Shown one piece after another: positions 8,295-16,978 of a DNA stretch of 64,000 nt. Position numbers and translations under genes: made by a program. Position 1 is the stretch's first letter; each line of letters opens with the position of its first letter. This stretch comes from Chryseobacterium daecheongense (lineage in GTDB: Bacteria > Bacteroidota > Bacteroidia > Flavobacteriales > Weeksellaceae): positions 62,001-126,000 of the forward strand of contig NZ_RJTX01000004.1 of NCBI RefSeq assembly GCF_003729955.1. Direction: 5' to 3'. The notes below the pieces were generated by a model, which worked only from the letters and a program-made list of their open reading frames with translations, was not told the origin of the DNA and did not search any database.

Positions 8295-8318
8295 TCCCCG
8301 ATTATCGGGGATTTTTTT
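8295..8318 (+). terminator. Rho-independent terminator after the first M43 protease
   Basis: TCCCCGA (8295-8301) and TCGGGGA (8305-8311) form a GC-rich stem with a 3-nt loop, followed by seven T. It separates the protease from the 8433-11094 block. Confidence 0.9.
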
Positions 8319-8379
8319 ATTGCTACCAGTCAATCCGTAAAATCACGGATAATAAACAGGAAAAACACGTGTCGTATTA

Positions 8380-8394
8380 CGTGAAATTTTCACG
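8380..8394 (+). promoter_or_regulatory. Palindromic operator-like site upstream of the 8433 block
   Basis: CGTGAAA-T-TTTCACG is a perfect 7-bp inverted repeat around one base. It lies 38 bp before the ATG at 8433 and just upstream of GACCTTTG (8394-8401), which resembles a TAnnTTTG -7 box. A second small palindrome, ACACGTGT, is at 8365-8372. The site could bind the LuxR-type regulator encoded at the end of the block (autoregulation); this is inference from position. Confidence 0.45.
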
Positions 8395-8432
8395 ACCTTT
8401 GCGTTAAGAAACACTATTATAAAACTAACATT

Positions 8433-8996
8433 ATGAAAACAAAACCAACCTTAGAAAGTGGAACATTGGATCCAATCATTAGTCTTAGCACAATACCAGC
8501 AACACTTATTCAAACCCTGGTAGACAATTATCGTAATTCTCAACTTGCTACAATCAACACCAACCTTAATATGAATGACGCTCATTCAATATGGTTTAAT
8601 CTGGCAACATTGAAGAAATTTATTGCTGATATTGAATCTGAAACTCAAAAAGTAAACCCTGATGCTTCAGAGAATGATCTTGGAATACGATTTTATTATG
8701 CTGCTTATCCTTCAGCGGAAAACTGGGATCTGATGGAAAACCAACCAATTGGAGAGGAATATGCTGGAAAACATACCTTAGTATTAGTTCCAACTTTGAA
8801 AAGAGCTAATGAAGAAGGAGAATTTTTAGATTACGATTTTAATCCTTTACATCAGGAGAGCTATAAAAATAATATGGTTCCTTTAGGGTTTACATCAAAT
8901 GCAGACGGCGATACTCCTCTATCAGATGATGATGCTTTAGCGCAGAACCACGGACAGCTTATTCCTCCTTCATCAACAGTTGTACAAATGTATTAA
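8433..8996 (+). CDS. Unknown soluble protein at the head of a two-component block
   Basis: I do not recognise a named family. The protein has 187 residues, no signal peptide and no membrane segment, and is acidic. Visible features are HSIWFNLATLKKFIADIE (about 50-67), a strand-rich IRFYYAAYP stretch, and a C-terminal AQNHGQLIPP. I have an impression that the WF-x-LxxLKxFI, YYAAYP and NHG-x-L-x-PP elements recur in unnamed flavobacterial proteins, but could not check this. It is followed after 15 bp by a 7-TM gene and then by a histidine kinase and regulator with overlapping frames, so it is probably co-transcribed. It may be an input or output protein of that pathway. Confidence 0.75.
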   Translation: MKTKPTLESGTLDPIISLSTIPATLIQTLVDNYRNSQLATINTNLNMNDAHSIWFNLATLKKFIADIESETQKVNPDASENDLGIRFYYAAYPSAENWDLMENQPIGEEYAGKHTLVLVPTLKRANEEGEFLDYDFNPLHQESYKNNMVPLGFTSNADGDTPLSDDDALAQNHGQLIPPSSTVVQMY

Positions 8997-9011
8997 TCTA
9001 TATAAAAGTTA

Positions 9012-9692
9012 ATGGACCTAAGTAATTTTCAACTTTTCTTAAGCAATAGCGGTCTTTTTTTTGAAGGCTTTGCCGCAATCATAGCCCTAGTATACTACGG
9101 AAGCGTAAAAAGACAATATTGGAAGTATTTTGCATTTTATTTAGTCATTATATTTTTATGTGAAGTTTTAGGAAAATGGGGAGTAAACTGGATTACATTT
9201 TCAGATCCGGCTATTGAAAAAATCAAAAAAGCGATCTATTATAACTATTTTGTAATTCCACTTCAGTTTATATTTTTTTACTGGTTATATGGAGCAAAAT
9301 CATTAAAAAACAATCGAATATTCTGGATCTTTTCATTATTATATGTACTCTCATTTATTCCCAGCGAGCTTTATTTTAAAGAAAGTAAAATAGTATCTTC
9401 ATTTAATTACACTTTCGGTTGCCTTCTTTTAATGATCATGGTAATCCTGGAGTATTATAAGCAGATTAATTCCGAAGATATTATCAGTTTTCATAAAAAC
9501 AGGATGTTTTATATTAATTTAGGAGTTACTCTTTTTTATATTGGCACCCTTCCTTTCTTTACATTTTATGAACTTTTATATAAAGAGAGTCCTGAAATCT
9601 GGAGCATCTATTACAGCTACTATCAAATCTCTCTTCTTCTTATGTATTTACTTTTCTCAATTTCATTTATATGGGGAAAACAGAGCTCTTAA
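9012..9692 (+). CDS. Seven-TM membrane protein, probable sensor partner of the adjacent kinase
   Basis: The 226-residue protein is almost entirely membrane segments. Seven hydrophobic helices can be placed at about residues 13-29, 36-55, 77-94, 103-120, 128-147, 163-183 and 194-220. No catalytic motif or known domain is recognised. Its 3' end overlaps the start of the histidine kinase gene by 22 bp, which points to translational coupling. The kinase itself has only one TM helix and no sensor domain. The likely job is therefore to provide the membrane sensor half of a split 7TM-type kinase. Function is inferred from context only. Confidence 0.8.
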   Translation: MDLSNFQLFLSNSGLFFEGFAAIIALVYYGSVKRQYWKYFAFYLVIIFLCEVLGKWGVNWITFSDPAIEKIKKAIYYNYFVIPLQFIFFYWLYGAKSLKNNRIFWIFSLLYVLSFIPSELYFKESKIVSSFNYTFGCLLLMIMVILEYYKQINSEDIISFHKNRMFYINLGVTLFYIGTLPFFTFYELLYKESPEIWSIYYSYYQISLLLMYLLFSISFIWGKQSS

Positions 9693-10456
9693 TAACACTG
9701 ATCTTATTCAACATATTTTTTGTGTTGTTTGTGGTGGCCGTTTTTGTATACATTAAAAAATATAAACAACGGAAGAAAGAATATTTAAATGAAATTCAAT
9801 TGAAAAACGAAGCACATCAAAGAGAACTTCTCGCAACGCAGCTGGAAATTCAGCAAGCTACCATGCAGCAGATCGGCCGCGAACTTCATGATAATATTGG
9901 CCAAAAATTAACTCTCGTAAGCCTGTACACCCAGCAATTATTGCATGAAAACAAAGTTCCCCAAGTAAGCGAAACCATTGAACAGGTTTCCCAGATCATC
10001 AATCAGTCACTTCAGGATTTGAGAAGCCTTTCAAAAACTTTAACAGACGACAATATAAATCAAAAGGAAATCGTAACTTTAATTCAGGAAGAAGTAGACA
10101 AAACCAATGCTTTTAAAAGATGTAAAGTAAGCTTTGATCACAATTTTCAGCAATTGGATCTTGGATTTGTTCATAAGAATGTTCTTCTCAGAATTACACA
10201 GGAATTTATTCAGAACAGCATGAAACATGCCCGCTGTAAGAATATTTTCATCAATCTGAATACATCTGAAGAATCTCTTTGGGAACTAAAAATCCATGAT
10301 GATGGTGTGGGATTCGACAGATCTAAAATCACCTCCAACGGAATAGGACTGACGAATATGAAGAACAGAGCCGAAATCATTGGAGCTGATTTCAGCCTGG
10401 ATAGCCAGAAAAATATGGGAACCACCCTTAATATCATTTTAAAAAGACAGCCATGA
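9671..10456 (+). CDS. NarL-type sensor histidine kinase (HisKA_3), one TM helix
   Basis: This 261-residue kinase has an N-terminal TM helix (about 5-28), a short coiled coil, the HisKA_3 motif GRELHDNIGQKL with phospho-acceptor His73, and a C-terminal HATPase domain with DDGVGFD and GIGLTNMKNRAE (N, G1 and G2 boxes). No PAS, TPR or periplasmic sensor domain is present, so signal input probably comes from the preceding 7-TM protein. The start ATG lies 22 bp inside that gene. The response regulator gene follows with a 4-bp overlap (ATGA). Confidence 0.9.
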   Translation: MGKTELLITLILFNIFFVLFVVAVFVYIKKYKQRKKEYLNEIQLKNEAHQRELLATQLEIQQATMQQIGRELHDNIGQKLTLVSLYTQQLLHENKVPQVSETIEQVSQIINQSLQDLRSLSKTLTDDNINQKEIVTLIQEEVDKTNAFKRCKVSFDHNFQQLDLGFVHKNVLLRITQEFIQNSMKHARCKNIFINLNTSEESLWELKIHDDGVGFDRSKITSNGIGLTNMKNRAEIIGADFSLDSQKNMGTTLNIILKRQP

Positions 10457-11094
10457 AAAAAACTATAGTCATTGTTGACGACCATGTACTCATAGCCAAA
10501 GCTTTAGAAGGGATTATTGATAATTTCAAAGATTTTGAAGTCATTTATGTCTGTGAAAACGGAAAAGACCTGATTCAGAAGTTTGAAAACAACAGTAAAA
10601 TTCCAGACATTATTCTTTTAGACATCAGCATGCCGATTATGGATGGTTTCGAAACCGTTCTATGGCTTAAGGAACATCATCCCAACATTAAGGTAATGGC
10701 ATTAAGCATGCAAGGTGATGACAAGAGCGTTATTAAGATGATCAAAAACGGAGCAAAAGGTTATTTATTAAAAAATACACACCCTAAAGAGTTGGAAAAT
10801 GCGCTTACCAAGCTTAACTCGGATGGTTTTTTCTATCCGGACTGGGCATCCAAGATAATATTTTCCAATCTTAACAATGATAAGGAAGCGGAAAACGCTG
10901 TAAGAATTTCTGATCGTGAAAAAGAATTTTTAAAATATACCGTAACGGAACTTAGCTATAAGGAAATTGCTGATAAGATGTGCTGCAGCCCAAGAACCGT
11001 TGAAAGCTACAGAGATCAGCTTTGTGAAAAACTGGATTTAAAAACCCGTGTAGGACTGGCTGTTTTTGCCATCAAAAACGGATTTGCAAGCTAA
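10453..11094 (+). CDS. LuxR/NarL-family response regulator
   Basis: This 213-residue regulator is the output of the preceding kinase (4-bp overlap). The receiver domain has the acidic pair DD (9-10), phospho-acceptor Asp57 in LLDISMP, and the conserved Lys in YLLKNTHPKEL. The C-terminal GerE helix-turn-helix reads ISDREKEFLKYTVTELSYKEIA with PRTVESYRDQL. A candidate target is the palindrome at 8380-8394 in front of the block, and possibly the flanking protease genes. Terminator at 11122. Confidence 0.93.
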   Translation: MKKTIVIVDDHVLIAKALEGIIDNFKDFEVIYVCENGKDLIQKFENNSKIPDIILLDISMPIMDGFETVLWLKEHHPNIKVMALSMQGDDKSVIKMIKNGAKGYLLKNTHPKELENALTKLNSDGFFYPDWASKIIFSNLNNDKEAENAVRISDREKEFLKYTVTELSYKEIADKMCCSPRTVESYRDQLCEKLDLKTRVGLAVFAIKNGFAS

Positions 11095-11121
11095 ACTTCA
11101 AATAAATCAAAATAAAAACGG

Positions 11122-11143
11122 CCCGGATTTATCCGGGTTTTTT
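11122..11143 (+). terminator. Rho-independent terminator of the 8433-11094 block
   Basis: CCCGGAT (11122-11128) pairs with ATCCGGG (11131-11137) across a TT loop, followed by T6. Confidence 0.92.
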
Positions 11144-11438
11144 CTTTACCAAAGAAACTCAGCACACATGTACAATTACAAACAACTCAAATAAAAGCCA
11201 ATTTTAATCAATTATATTTAACTAAAAAATCAATTATGTGAAAATATTTAAAATGATAAAACAATTTCATTAAATGCCAAATATTAAATAAAACACAATT
11301 ATTCACAAAATAAATTACACATTGCATAATATTTTTATAAAATACATGGTAATTTATCAAATAAAACGCAAAAATATATTGTACAGTAATTTCAAATAAT
11401 ATAAATTCACATTCTGAAATTTTACAAAATAACAGTCT
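11144..11438. other. AT-rich intergenic stretch without recognised gene
   Basis: After the terminator there are about 295 bp of very AT-rich DNA up to the second M43 protease. I see no open frame, RNA fold or repeat in it. It must carry the promoter of the 11439 gene, but no clear TTG/TAnnTTTG pair could be placed. Confidence 0.5.
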
Positions 11439-12443
11439 ATGAAAAAATTATTATTTGGAGCTCTAATGCTAGGCTTCGTAACTGCTTGTAACAGCGACAA
11501 TGTTACTAACCCAACTGAAAACCCGGCCAACCAGGAAGCAACTTCGGGAGATATCGCTGCAAGAGGCTGTGCTTCTGAAGACATTCGTAAAGAAGCTTTA
11601 AAGAACAGTCCTGAATTGAGACAAAAATTCGCTAATCTTGAAGCCAATACTGAAAAATTCGCTGAGGCTATTAAATTGGGAAAAGTCCTGGCTGATGGCT
11701 CAGTGGAAATTCCTGTGGTAGTAAATGTAATCTACAAAACTGCTGCTGAAAACGTTTCAGACGCAAGAATCGCTGAACAAATTGCTGTGTTGAATGCTGA
11801 TTATGGCGGAACCAACACAGACATCAATAAAATCCCTTCAGAATTCCAAACAGTAAGCGCAGGTGATACTAAGATCAAATTCAGATTAGTAAATACGGTA
11901 AGAAAGTCTACGACAAAAACAAGCTGGTCTACCAACGATGATATGAAAAAAGCATCTAAAGGTGGTATTGATGCTACAAATCCTACCAACTATTTGAACA
12001 TTTGGGTAGTAAGTAAAATGACCAGCCAGGGAAGGACTATCCTTGGATACGCTACATTCCCTGAATCATCAGGATTATGGAATGATGGTGTAGTAATTGC
12101 AGCGCCATTCTTCGGAAAAACAGGAGCATCATCTCCTTTCAACTTGGGAAGAACAGCAACACACGAAGTTGGACATTACTTAAACCTAAGACACATTTGG
12201 GGTGATGCGAACTGCGGTAACGACCTTGTTGCAGACACACCTACTCAGACTACTGCAAATTATGGAAAACCTACGTATCCGTTATACAATACTTGTAGTG
12301 GAGTTCAAAGATCTGTAATGTTCATGAACTATATGGACTATGTAGATGATGCAGCCATGTTTATGTTCTCAGGAGGACAAAAAACAAGAATGCAGTCTGT
12401 AGTAGATGCTTCAGGAGCAAGAGCAGGATTAAGAGTCCTTTAA
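11439..12443 (+). CDS. M43 zinc metalloprotease lipoprotein, copy 2
   Basis: This 334-residue paralogue of the protein at 7269 has the same architecture: lipoprotein signal (MKKLLFGALMLGFVTAC, Cys17), metzincin zinc motif beginning at His242 (HEVGHYLNLRH), then IWGDANCGNDLV and the MFMNYMDY Met-turn. Much of the catalytic core is word-for-word the same as in copy 1, while the mature N-terminus and the loop before the zinc motif differ, which may set substrate preference. The two copies flank the 8433-11094 block. Bidirectional terminator at 12466. Confidence 0.85.
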   Translation: MKKLLFGALMLGFVTACNSDNVTNPTENPANQEATSGDIAARGCASEDIRKEALKNSPELRQKFANLEANTEKFAEAIKLGKVLADGSVEIPVVVNVIYKTAAENVSDARIAEQIAVLNADYGGTNTDINKIPSEFQTVSAGDTKIKFRLVNTVRKSTTKTSWSTNDDMKKASKGGIDATNPTNYLNIWVVSKMTSQGRTILGYATFPESSGLWNDGVVIAAPFFGKTGASSPFNLGRTATHEVGHYLNLRHIWGDANCGNDLVADTPTQTTANYGKPTYPLYNTCSGVQRSVMFMNYMDYVDDAAMFMFSGGQKTRMQSVVDASGARAGLRVL

Positions 12444-12465
12444 GATTAACTAATACACAAAATAA

Positions 12466-12491
12466 AAAGCCTGGACATGTCTAGGCTTTTC
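12466..12491. terminator. Hairpin between convergent genes (bidirectional terminator)
   Basis: AAAAGCCTGGAC (12466-12477) pairs with GTCTAGGCTTTT (12480-12491), with one G-U pair. A and T runs flank both ends, so it can serve the protease (+) and the M1 peptidase (-). Confidence 0.8.
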
Positions 12492-12499
12492 TGTATTTA

Positions 12500-14362
12500 T
12501 TAAAATGTTTTCACATTGTCTTCCGGAGTATAATCCATAAAAATACCACCTTCCAAACCAACAGACTTTATTTTCTTCTTAATAGGAATAGTTAAACTTG
12601 ACTGCTTTTGATCCTTTTCCCATAACGCCGGCGAAAAATGAAGTTTTTCGACTGCTCCGTCTGCATAGGTAATATAAGCATCAAAAGGAATGGCAAAACC
12701 TCCCACATTATCAATATTCACTGTAAGAAGATTGTTTTCCTGGGCAATTGCCGTAATTTTCAAATCTATATAGTTATTCGTATAAAACCAATTATTCCAA
12801 AACCAATTCAGATTTTTACCGGACCCTGCATTCATGGAGTAAAAATAATCCCACGGAATCGGATGTTTCCCGTTCCAGTTCCCCATATAATGGTGTAATG
12901 CTTTTTTAAACAATTCATCCCCAAGATAATCCTTCAAAGCAAGATACGACAGAGAAGCTTTTACATAAGAGTTATTTCCATATCCTGCACCACTTACCTG
13001 CGTGCTCATTGTAATAATAGGCTGATCCTGTTCAGAAGAAGGGTCATTGATCCATCTTTTTACCCTGAAATTCTGGTAAAAACGTTTAGCTGCGTCCTCT
13101 CCGTTTTCATCAATCCCTATTAAATATTCAAGTGTAGTAGCCCAACCTTCATCCATAAAGGCATAACGCGTTTCGTTGATTCCCATGTAGAAAGGAAAAT
13201 AAGTGTGGGCAATTTCATGATCTGCTGTCAATCGGGCATCCTGAAGATCATCAGGAATACTTGTATCGTTGATCATCATAGGATATTCCATATCCGCATA
13301 TCCCTGAATAGCTGTCATTACATTATAAGGATATTCCACACCCGGCCAGTTTTTCGAGAACCAATCCAGATTATAGCGCATCCAGTCTACATAATGTTCA
13401 AAATCTTTTGCTCCTTTTGTATATCCTGCCTGAACACTTGTTCTTTTTGTTTTCAATTGAACACTTGCAGCATCCCAAACATAATGATTACTTAAAGCAA
13501 AGCAAAAATCGGTAATATGATTGGCTTTAAATTTCCAGATATTCCATTTATTCTGTTGAGTTACTTTTCCGGATCTCATTTCCTGTTCATTCGCAATATG
13601 TATTACCTCATCGCTTTTCAGGGAAGCTTTATATCGCTTTAAATATTCAGGCTGAAGCACATCATCCGGATTCAGAAAATCACCGGTTGCCCAAACTACG
13701 TAGTTTTTAGGAGCCGTAATTGCAAAAGAATAATCATTAAAATCATTGTAAAACTCCTGCCTGTCAGAATGCGGAAGCATATCCCATCCATTGTAATCAT
13801 CATAGACGGAAATTCTCGGAAAAGAATATGCCACATAAAATGTTTCCGGATCAATTTGTCCCTCTCTCCCACTTTGAACAGACAAAGGATATTCCCATTC
13901 TATTTTAATTTCAGATTTTGATTTTGATTTTATAACCTTATTGAGCTTTATTTTTTCAACCGTTCCCCAGCTTTCACTATCAACCTCATACTTTTGACCA
14001 TCCACAATAAAAGATTTGATATGTAAACCGGACGACAAAAAATCTTTAGAGACAAAACCAGATCTTGGAGACTGTGGCTTATGCAGATTGTTCACGAATC
14101 TTATTGCAAGCTCATGTAAATCATTGGGACTGTTATTGGAGTACACTATTGTTTCTTTTCCAGAAACAGTCTTAGTATTAGCATCCACTTTCACTTCAAC
14201 GTTATATATTCCTTTATTCTGCCAGTAATTTTTCCCTGGAGCTCCGGAGATATCACGGGTTCCATTCTCATATGCTTTTTTAATATTACGGGGCATATAC
14301 AACTCCTGTGCAGAAAATTGCCAAGAGGCTAAAGCCAACAATCCTAAAAGGAATTTCTTCAT
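12500..14362 (-). CDS. M1-family metallopeptidase, secreted
   Basis: This is a 620-residue aminopeptidase-like enzyme with a cleavable signal peptide (MKKFLLGLLALASWQFSAQ). The gluzincin signature is complete: H382-E-I-A-H386, 18 residues, then E405 in FMDEGWAT. The upstream QGYADMEYP segment takes the place of the exopeptidase GxMEN motif; the Asn is not conserved, so substrate preference may differ from classic aminopeptidase N. It is monocistronic, convergent with the M43 gene. It probably acts in the periplasm on peptides from outside. Confidence 0.88.
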   Translation of the reverse strand: MKKFLLGLLALASWQFSAQELYMPRNIKKAYENGTRDISGAPGKNYWQNKGIYNVEVKVDANTKTVSGKETIVYSNNSPNDLHELAIRFVNNLHKPQSPRSGFVSKDFLSSGLHIKSFIVDGQKYEVDSESWGTVEKIKLNKVIKSKSKSEIKIEWEYPLSVQSGREGQIDPETFYVAYSFPRISVYDDYNGWDMLPHSDRQEFYNDFNDYSFAITAPKNYVVWATGDFLNPDDVLQPEYLKRYKASLKSDEVIHIANEQEMRSGKVTQQNKWNIWKFKANHITDFCFALSNHYVWDAASVQLKTKRTSVQAGYTKGAKDFEHYVDWMRYNLDWFSKNWPGVEYPYNVMTAIQGYADMEYPMMINDTSIPDDLQDARLTADHEIAHTYFPFYMGINETRYAFMDEGWATTLEYLIGIDENGEDAAKRFYQNFRVKRWINDPSSEQDQPIITMSTQVSGAGYGNNSYVKASLSYLALKDYLGDELFKKALHHYMGNWNGKHPIPWDYFYSMNAGSGKNLNWFWNNWFYTNNYIDLKITAIAQENNLLTVNIDNVGGFAIPFDAYITYADGAVEKLHFSPALWEKDQKQSSLTIPIKKKIKSVGLEGGIFMDYTPEDNVKTF

Positions 14363-14457
14363 TTTTTCAAACTTTAAATGAATTCAAATTTAGAAAAAAT
14401 TCACAGATTGCACCTGTTCCGTATCATCTGAATAATAAATTTTAATTAAAGTTATTT

Positions 14458-16827
14458 TTACATTCTGCCTTGTTCTTCAACTTTTTTAATTGTTTTGGTA
14501 TTTTTTACAGATTGATTGCCAAAATTAAATTTCAGCGAAACCGTAAAACTCTGAGTATCTCTATAATCCATGAAAAAATTATCCTGATTGGCATATTTTG
14601 TACTGATTTTTTCCCGTGAAGTTCTAAAAATATCATTAAATAAAAGGCTTGCTTCCAATTTTTTGTTAAAGAACTTTTTATTCATGACCAAATAAGTGGA
14701 AGAAGATCCTGAGATACTGAAAGTCCCCTGTATGGAAGGAGAATAATACCGATGCCCAGTTTCCAGTTTCCAATCACTGCTTTTGTCTAATATGAAAACT
14801 ACAGAGACATCCGAAAACCAATTCCAGACTTTATTCTTATACAACACATTATCTACCCCAATGAAATAATTTTCCGCATATTCAAAATTTTCAGATAAAC
14901 TTATATTCCACCAAGGCTTAATCTTAAGATTTTTGTATAAACTCAGACCAAACGTTTGCCCTTTTTCAATATTGGTATAGTGATAAATAAGGCTATTGGT
15001 ACTCGGCTCCTGAAGTGAAATTTCCATCGATGGATTAATTTCTTTGTTGTAATAAAGATCAAAATTCCATTCCTTCCAGGTGTAAGTAAAGTTAAAATTA
15101 TGAATAATGGCAGCTTTAAGTTTTGGATCCCCCTGATAATATGAAAACAGATTATAATATGACTTTGCCGGGTTCAGCGAAGAATACGATGGTCTGCTGA
15201 TCCGTTTCCCGTAGGACAGTCCAAACTGATGGTTGTTGCTTGTGGAATATTGTATATAAAGGGTGGGAAATAACTTCCAGTAGCTGTCCTTATTTACTTC
15301 ATAAGGCTCTGATACAACTCCTTCCAAATCTGTTTTTTCTGCACGCAGGCCGGCTTTAAAATTCCATTTTCCGGGGTTATAGGCCAGTGAGGTGTAAAGG
15401 GCAAAATTATGTTCCTTATAATTAAAAGTATTGCTTTTATCCGGCCTGTATTGTAATTCCCCATTGTTATTATCTGAAAAATCAAGCTGATTGCGGGTTT
15501 TTACAAAGCTGTACTTGGAACCTGACTCCAATTGCCACTGGTCATTCTTCCATTGGTAATCTGCCTGTGTAGAATATAATTGGACATTATTTTTATTCTG
15601 ATTTATAAAGTTGTTTATTTCCGGAGACTGGTTGATAAAATTAAGATAGGTTAGCACATTCTGATACCTCATAAGATTATTGCTGGCAAAATAGCCTGTC
15701 CATGTCAGTCGGCTTTTTTCATTTATTTTCCTGTCTGCCTGAAAGCTCAATGTATTATTAATGGAACGTGAATGATGATCATTAATGGTAGTATAATCAG
15801 ACTCAGCAATATTTTGAGCATTGTAGATCAAAGTAGGAACATTATAGATCCCGTATGATTTTGGACTGAAATATCCGGAATAGTTCAGGCTGATATTTGT
15901 AAGACTGTCCGCTTCATATTCCGCATTGAAATTCAGTGTATTCTGACCTTTGTTCCGGTCTTTCCTGTTCATGGTACTCACCCACCTTGTCTGATCTTCC
16001 ACATAATATACATGATCTGTTCCTTCTCTGTAATAAGTACCACGAGCTAAGTTATAACTTCCCATAACCGAAAGTTTATTTTTCTTATAATATTGAGAAA
16101 CCCCTACAGCTCCTTTTGCATATTGGGTTTGTATATATTTCGAAGAAAAAATGCCTCTGTAGCCTTCTATAGTATTTTTTTTCATCACAATATTTAATAT
16201 CGCGTTTCCGGATGCTTCATATTTTGCAGGAGGATTCGTAATGACTTCCACAGATTTTAATTCTTCACCCTGAATGTTTTCTAGAAAATTCTTAAGCTCA
16301 TCCCCTGTAAGCATTACTTTTTTATCATTAATTGTCACAAGAATACTTGTACTTCCTTTGATTCCTAATACATCGTTATTTGCTGTTACTCCCGGTGTCT
16401 TTTTCAGAATTTCCCAAACATTGAGGGACGTAATATTGCTGTTTTCAACATTAAATTCCAGGCGATCTATTTTACGTTTTACCAAAGGTTTTTGTTTTGT
16501 AAGGGTTACTGCCTGAATATCCTGTGTCTCTTTTTTCAAAATAAGGATAAGAGGTACATCTTGCTTTTCAGGATTAAAAACTTTTTCCAACCTGGCATAT
16601 TCTAAATCATTCACAATCAATTTAGCAGAATCCCCGGTAATACCTTCCAATACAAAATTGCCATGACCATCTGTGATTAATGTTTTTATCAATTTATTCT
16701 GAGAGTCATAAACTTCAACAGCCACCTGAGGAAGTTTTTCCTGCCCAATATTTATAATTGTCCCTTCTATCCTTTTCTGTGAAAACACCAGTATCGGGAA
16801 ACATATAAGAAGAAAAATTTTGTACAT
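14458..16827 (-). CDS. TonB-dependent-receptor-like outer-membrane beta-barrel protein
   Basis: This 789-residue protein has a signal peptide (MYKIFLLICFPILVFSQ), a CarboxypepD_reg-like beta-sandwich (about 20-95), a plug-like segment (VWEILKKTPGVTANND, then VEVITNPPAKYEASG, about 140-210), and a long C-terminal barrel of the type called OMP_b-brl_3. No SusD partner is adjacent, so it is not a classical Sus pair. It is divergent from a histidine kinase/OmpR pair (151 bp between start codons), which may control it. Substrate unknown. A second member is at 28158-30311. Confidence 0.85.
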   Translation of the reverse strand: MYKIFLLICFPILVFSQKRIEGTIINIGQEKLPQVAVEVYDSQNKLIKTLITDGHGNFVLEGITGDSAKLIVNDLEYARLEKVFNPEKQDVPLILILKKETQDIQAVTLTKQKPLVKRKIDRLEFNVENSNITSLNVWEILKKTPGVTANNDVLGIKGSTSILVTINDKKVMLTGDELKNFLENIQGEELKSVEVITNPPAKYEASGNAILNIVMKKNTIEGYRGIFSSKYIQTQYAKGAVGVSQYYKKNKLSVMGSYNLARGTYYREGTDHVYYVEDQTRWVSTMNRKDRNKGQNTLNFNAEYEADSLTNISLNYSGYFSPKSYGIYNVPTLIYNAQNIAESDYTTINDHHSRSINNTLSFQADRKINEKSRLTWTGYFASNNLMRYQNVLTYLNFINQSPEINNFINQNKNNVQLYSTQADYQWKNDQWQLESGSKYSFVKTRNQLDFSDNNNGELQYRPDKSNTFNYKEHNFALYTSLAYNPGKWNFKAGLRAEKTDLEGVVSEPYEVNKDSYWKLFPTLYIQYSTSNNHQFGLSYGKRISRPSYSSLNPAKSYYNLFSYYQGDPKLKAAIIHNFNFTYTWKEWNFDLYYNKEINPSMEISLQEPSTNSLIYHYTNIEKGQTFGLSLYKNLKIKPWWNISLSENFEYAENYFIGVDNVLYKNKVWNWFSDVSVVFILDKSSDWKLETGHRYYSPSIQGTFSISGSSSTYLVMNKKFFNKKLEASLLFNDIFRTSREKISTKYANQDNFFMDYRDTQSFTVSLKFNFGNQSVKNTKTIKKVEEQGRM

Positions 16828-16943
16828 AACTTTTTATTTTAATAACAATACGAAGACAGTATTTGCCATAATTATTGATACAAAATTGGTTGTTATAACA
16901 GAGAAATTCAGTTAATGGAAGGTTAATGATAGGTTAATGTATA

Positions 16944-16972
16944 TTGGCAAAAAATGTAAAGTTTTATCTTTG
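16944..16972 (+). promoter_or_regulatory. Predicted promoter of the 16979 kinase/regulator pair
   Basis: TTG (16944-16946), 18 bp, TATCTTTG (16965-16972): exact agreement with the Bacteroidota TTG-n17-23-TAnnTTTG consensus. The -7 box ends only six bases before the ATG at 16979, so the mRNA would be leaderless or nearly so. It rules out the longer in-frame start at 16937. Confidence 0.65.
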
Positions 16973-16978
16973 CTTCCA

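Noticed and set aside
16937..16978. Longer N-terminus of the 16979 kinase
   Set aside because: The segment contains a complete consensus promoter; the TM helix starts after the later ATG.
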